Positions 61,198 through 64,000 of a stretch of 64,000 nt of DNA are shown piece by piece (the first letter of the stretch is position 1; each line of letters begins with the position of its first letter). Below the pieces are notes generated by a model. It had not been told where the DNA came from. It worked only from the letters and a program-made list of their open reading frames with translations, and searched no databases. The position numbers were made by a program, and so were the translations under genes. This stretch comes from Neckera pumila. Lineage: Eukaryota; Streptophyta; Bryopsida; Hypnales; Neckeraceae. The stretch is taken from assembly GCA_963969595.1 (NCBI GenBank), contig OZ018414.1, positions 24,163,660 to 24,227,659 of the forward strand. Reading direction: 5' to 3'.

Positions 61198-61974
61198 ATG
61201 GCTCGTCCAGCGAGTCGGAGGATCCCGGTCAGGGATCTTCCGGAGTTTGTTGACTGGCTCCACGTCATTTCCGACCCCATAGTGGTCAAGGTTTATGCAG
61301 GGAGCACTGATGAGGACAGAGAGGCCTTTAAGGCCTCTCTGATAGATACCTTACGCATTCACTTCGCCTTGACGTTGACCGTGGCTCCCGATAGTATGAC
61401 GCTGTCGAGGAGTCAAGTCAATGTCCCCGTCTCGACCATGTCCGAGGCACTGTATTCGTTGGGCGCCAGATGGTGTCGAGTTTCATTCTTCGGAATGAAG
61501 TGGTCTATTCCGAGCGCCGAGCCCGTGATAGATCGCTTCATACAGCGATTTCGTGAGCAGATGGGCTCAGACGTTCCGATCGGGCGGAACGTCTTTGATT
61601 ATGGAGTCCGATTTCCTACGGATGGAGTGCTGCTCTTTAGGTTTAGCGATGAGCAGCATCGCGTGCATAGGTTCAGAGAGGCCTCGGTGCACGAGATGTG
61701 CAACGCCGTGGGCTATGGAGCTGTCGAGTGTAGACCGCTCTTTGACCTTCGTTTATCGAAGGTCAAGGTCTATCAGGAGCTCTGTCACGACATCCTGTCT
61801 ACGATACCCAGACGGACGCTCGATGACACGCCTGCTACAATGTTCACTATGCGCACTCGACTACGACAGCTACAGGACTTGTTGCAGCGTTGGGTGGACA
61901 TGACAGACGACATGCGCCTCAGTCGTCTGTCAGGCATTCGGATTGAGCTCACAGTGCAGACGGAGATGGTTTAG
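61198..61974 (+). CDS. Unrecognised protein, N-terminal part
   Basis: A GC-rich frame of 258 codons, starting MARPASRRIPVRDLPEFVDW. Notable segments are SEALYSLGARWCRVSFFGMK, SDVPIGRNVFDYGVRFP, NAVGYGAVECRPLFDLRLSK and MFTMRTRLRQLQDLLQRW. It ends IRIELTVQTEMV with a TAG formed by a TTTAGGG repeat. There are no membrane segments; it is globular, Arg-rich and unlike any family I can name. Composition and position suggest it was one gene with the segment at 61990-62553, split by the telomere repeat. Confidence 0.6.
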   Translation: MARPASRRIPVRDLPEFVDWLHVISDPIVVKVYAGSTDEDREAFKASLIDTLRIHFALTLTVAPDSMTLSRSQVNVPVSTMSEALYSLGARWCRVSFFGMKWSIPSAEPVIDRFIQRFREQMGSDVPIGRNVFDYGVRFPTDGVLLFRFSDEQHRVHRFREASVHEMCNAVGYGAVECRPLFDLRLSKVKVYQELCHDILSTIPRRTLDDTPATMFTMRTRLRQLQDLLQRWVDMTDDMRLSRLSGIRIELTVQTEMV

Positions 61975-61983
61975 GGTTTAGGG
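61970..61983 (+). repeat. Two telomere repeat units inside coding sequence
   Basis: Exactly two TTTAGGG units, opposite in orientation to those at 61106-61182. They create the stop codon that ends the preceding frame. Confidence 0.85.
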
Positions 61984-61989
61984 TGACTC

Positions 61990-62553
61990 TGCAGCGAGCA
62001 CGACTTGTTCCACATCACGGGCGTTGAGAGAGCACTAGGTGGAGCGTTTGACACCAGGGACATCACTATCGAGCACTTTCTCGAGCATTGTCGGGGCTTG
62101 ATGGCAGGACTGGCACTTATGGTCCAAGGTAGGGACGAGCGTACACCGTCACTGGAGATTATGAGCACTTTGACGTTCGTTCGTCAGGCTTTTGGCTGGA
62201 GTGGCAGGTACATGGCGCGTCAGCTACAGCAGGCACGAGATTGGCAGGTGGTGGCTATGGCAGCCGAGGCCAGGATGCAGGAGGTTGAGGAGGACTTAGG
62301 GTTCTCATACGAGGGGGTAGAGTTAGATGATCCTGAGCTCCGACCTCTCATCCAGGATTTTCTGGATCATGCGGAGTGGACCCTTCAGGCTAGAGTCAGA
62401 GATCGTACACTTCCGGGGCTCATGCTCACGAGCACCTACGGGGGGCGCCTACTCCCGAAGGTAGGCATCTATACAGACCGTGTAGGTGCAGCTCGTCACT
62501 ATATAGGCCTCTACGGCGCGCAGTGGAGAGTGCACGTTCGATCTATAGAGTAG
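61990..62553 (+). CDS. Unrecognised protein, C-terminal part
   Basis: An open plus-strand frame of about 188 codons entered just after the telomere units, with EHDLFHITGVERALGGAFD as its beginning and a first ATG-like context at 62101 (LMAGLALMVQGRDE). Later segments are FVRQAFGWSGRYMARQLQQA, EVEEDLGFSYEGVELDDPEL and ARVRDRTLPGLMLTSTYGGR; it ends VHVRSIE and TAG. The style (Arg-rich, helical, GC-rich codons) matches the segment at 61198-61974, and both are in uninterrupted frames. I do not recognise it. Confidence 0.55.
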   Translation, partial: CSEHDLFHITGVERALGGAFDTRDITIEHFLEHCRGLMAGLALMVQGRDERTPSLEIMSTLTFVRQAFGWSGRYMARQLQQARDWQVVAMAAEARMQEVEEDLGFSYEGVELDDPELRPLIQDFLDHAEWTLQARVRDRTLPGLMLTSTYGGRLLPKVGIYTDRVGAARHYIGLYGAQWRVHVRSIE

Positions 62554-62598
62554 ATCCCTATATATGACTTTTTGATTCTCTATATGTCTATTTTTATC

Positions 62599-62601
<3 letters not shown>

Positions 62602-62629
<28 letters not shown>
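62602..62629. repeat. (AT)n microsatellite
   Basis: About fourteen AT units directly 3' of the coding block. Confidence 0.95.
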
Positions 62630-62632
<3 letters not shown>

Positions 62633-62989
62633 TTTTCGGTATTATTTACATAGTCTTCTAAACCTCCAAACTTTGACACCCATACCAAAACATTCTTGAT
62701 TTTTCTAAAAAATACCATGCTATAGATATATACAAGAGCTTTCCAAAATGATAAAAAACTCCCCAATCGGACTTCGTATGAATAAACCATAAATAAATAA
62801 AGTTCTATAGTAAGAATCAAACTTCATCCACATACAACTCATGCATACAAGGTCATATAAAGAAGTAGGATACCAATTTGGAACCCTCATTCCTAAACCT
62901 ACAACATTGCTTTAGGTCAAAACTTGTAAATCCTAAAACTTCAAAAAGTCAACTCTAGTGGTCAAACGGGCCATATCTCCCAAACGAAG

Positions 62990-63345
62990 CCATATGTTTG
63001 GGCTTTTTATTACTCCATTGTGTTCACAACCCTTGAAAATGGGGGGGTAGGCACCATCCAAACCCTAAAATTCCTAACCCTCACAAAAGTAGCAACCCTA
63101 AAAGCCACTTTTAAAACGCTCACAACGTCCAACCCTAAACTTGTTTGGAAAAACCAACACCACCATTGGATTCACAACACCCACAAATAGGGGGGTAGGT
63201 CCAATCAAAACTTCAAAATAACTTCAAATAAAGAAAGTCAACTCACCCACAAAAAGTCCAACTTGCTAGATCTCGCAAACGGTGATACTTTTAGGGCGGT
63301 TTTTTTCAGCATTGGATAGGCCATACCTTAAAATGGGGGGGTAGC
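62990..63345 (+). repeat. Degenerate tandem repeat of about 147 bp
   Basis: The landmark 'aaaatgggggggtag' or a close variant ends at 63050, 63198 and 63344, spacing 148 and 146. Each is preceded by a 'cattg...ttcacaaccc'-like phrase and the unit also includes 'ctcgcaaacg'/'ctcccaaacg'. Confidence 0.7.
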
Positions 63346-63395
63346 CAAAATCCCAACCCAAAAAAAGTATGTCAAAAATTCGGGAATGCCCATGT

Positions 63396-63452
63396 AACCC
63401 TAAACCCTAAACCCTAAACCCTAAACCCTAAACCCTAAACCCTAAACCCTAG
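63396..63452 (+). repeat. Interstitial telomere array
   Basis: Seven to eight perfect CCCTAAA units. Further isolated units follow near 63584-63612. Confidence 0.95.
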
Positions 63453-64000
63453 CCCCACATCAAATATCCTCTTAACTCAGGTGTATGCCTACCTCCAAAC
63501 CTTCAAGAAAACAAGCAATTGTGTCACAAGCAGTCAACAGCAGCAATAAAAGACAAAAACTTTGTATTGCTTCTCTCCGGATCCTAAACCCTCTACAAAA
63601 CCCTAAACCCTCACCGTCGATTTCTCCGCTGCAAGATGAAAACCACATCACTTGCTGACTTATCTTGGCCACGTCACTTTCAAAGTCTTGTAGCTACTTG
63701 TAGTCTAGAGAACTATATTTTACCACCAACTCCAATTCTTATACAATGTTGCATTGAAAAACACATCCATATAGAGGTTTATAAACCAAAGGGATTAGCC
63801 AAAAAATTTTAAGAAATAATATGGTAAGGCTTTGGTAGGGACATTTGAAGATCTATACCATTCTTGACTACAAAAAAGTCCCTAATTCACAATTGCAGTA
63901 CATCAATGATATATGAAACATCAAATTGGAACCTTCATTATCATATCTATAAACTATAGTCTCTTTTTTTACTTATAGAAGTTCATGCATACAATAAAGA
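63453..64000. other. Intergenic, no gene seen
   Basis: AT-rich to the window end, with only short unrecognised open frames. Confidence 0.45.

Noticed and set aside
1..64000. CRISPR arrays, bacterial operons, tRNA or rRNA genes
   Set aside because: Tandem repeats present are minisatellites or telomere repeats without CRISPR spacing; no tRNA or rRNA signature was recognised by eye.

Overview
The window is AT-rich nuclear DNA of a land plant. Evidence: several internal arrays of the plant telomere repeat (CCCTAAA/TTTAGGG), a hAT transposase with a plant-type DUF659 core, a MULE-like transposase, CACTA elements with 3-bp target duplications, and PIF/Harbinger-like and Stowaway/mariner-like short elements. 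A LINE carrying two different endonucleases (Dualen/RandI architecture, known from green algae) together with unfamiliar transposon proteins makes a non-seed plant (moss, liverwort, lycophyte or fern) more likely than a flowering plant, but this is inference and I cannot name the species.

Layout. 1-15 kb: almost gene-free; short non-autonomous DNA transposons (799-1231, 7184-7923, 10076-10384, 11024-11476, 12595-13328) and a 0.5-kb palindrome (3516-4031). 16.4-18.0 kb: the one credible host gene (minus strand, serine-rich protein, not recognised) with its likely promoter; that promoter segment is duplicated at 19.8-20.3 kb, where one copy carries a 277-bp insertion. 21.0-21.2 kb: a probable last exon of an unrecognised gene. 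22.2-29.65 kb: a decayed, near full-length LINE on the minus strand (2A-like N-terminus, APE endonuclease, RT, RNase H, CCHC plus restriction-like endonuclease). 31.05-31.86 kb: mariner/Stowaway-like element. 34.9-38.4 kb: MULE-like pseudogene (minus) interrupted by a CACTA MITE. 39.0-44.7 kb: hAT transposase pseudogene (minus) split by a 1.9-kb CACTA-like insertion. 46.2-47.5 kb: RING-finger pseudogene. 48-51.8 kb: LTR-like leader, short tandem repeats and a purine-rich tract. 51.9-59.2 kb: two diverged copies of an unfamiliar protein family in opposite orientation, separated by minisatellites. 60.5-62.55 kb: GC-richer coding segments separated by telomere repeats. 62.6-64 kb: simple and telomere-like repeats.

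How it fits together. Nearly everything is a layered transposon graveyard; insertions can be ordered (CACTA into hAT, CACTA MITE into MULE, MITE into a duplicated promoter). Four GC-rich blocks full of GTCCGAC-type motifs, each followed by a TATA-like box, sit upstream of the MULE, hAT and unknown-family coding regions and look like a shared promoter or terminal module. The most unusual signals are the dual-endonuclease LINE, the GTCCGAC/TATA module, and the telomere-repeat junctions inside coding sequence.
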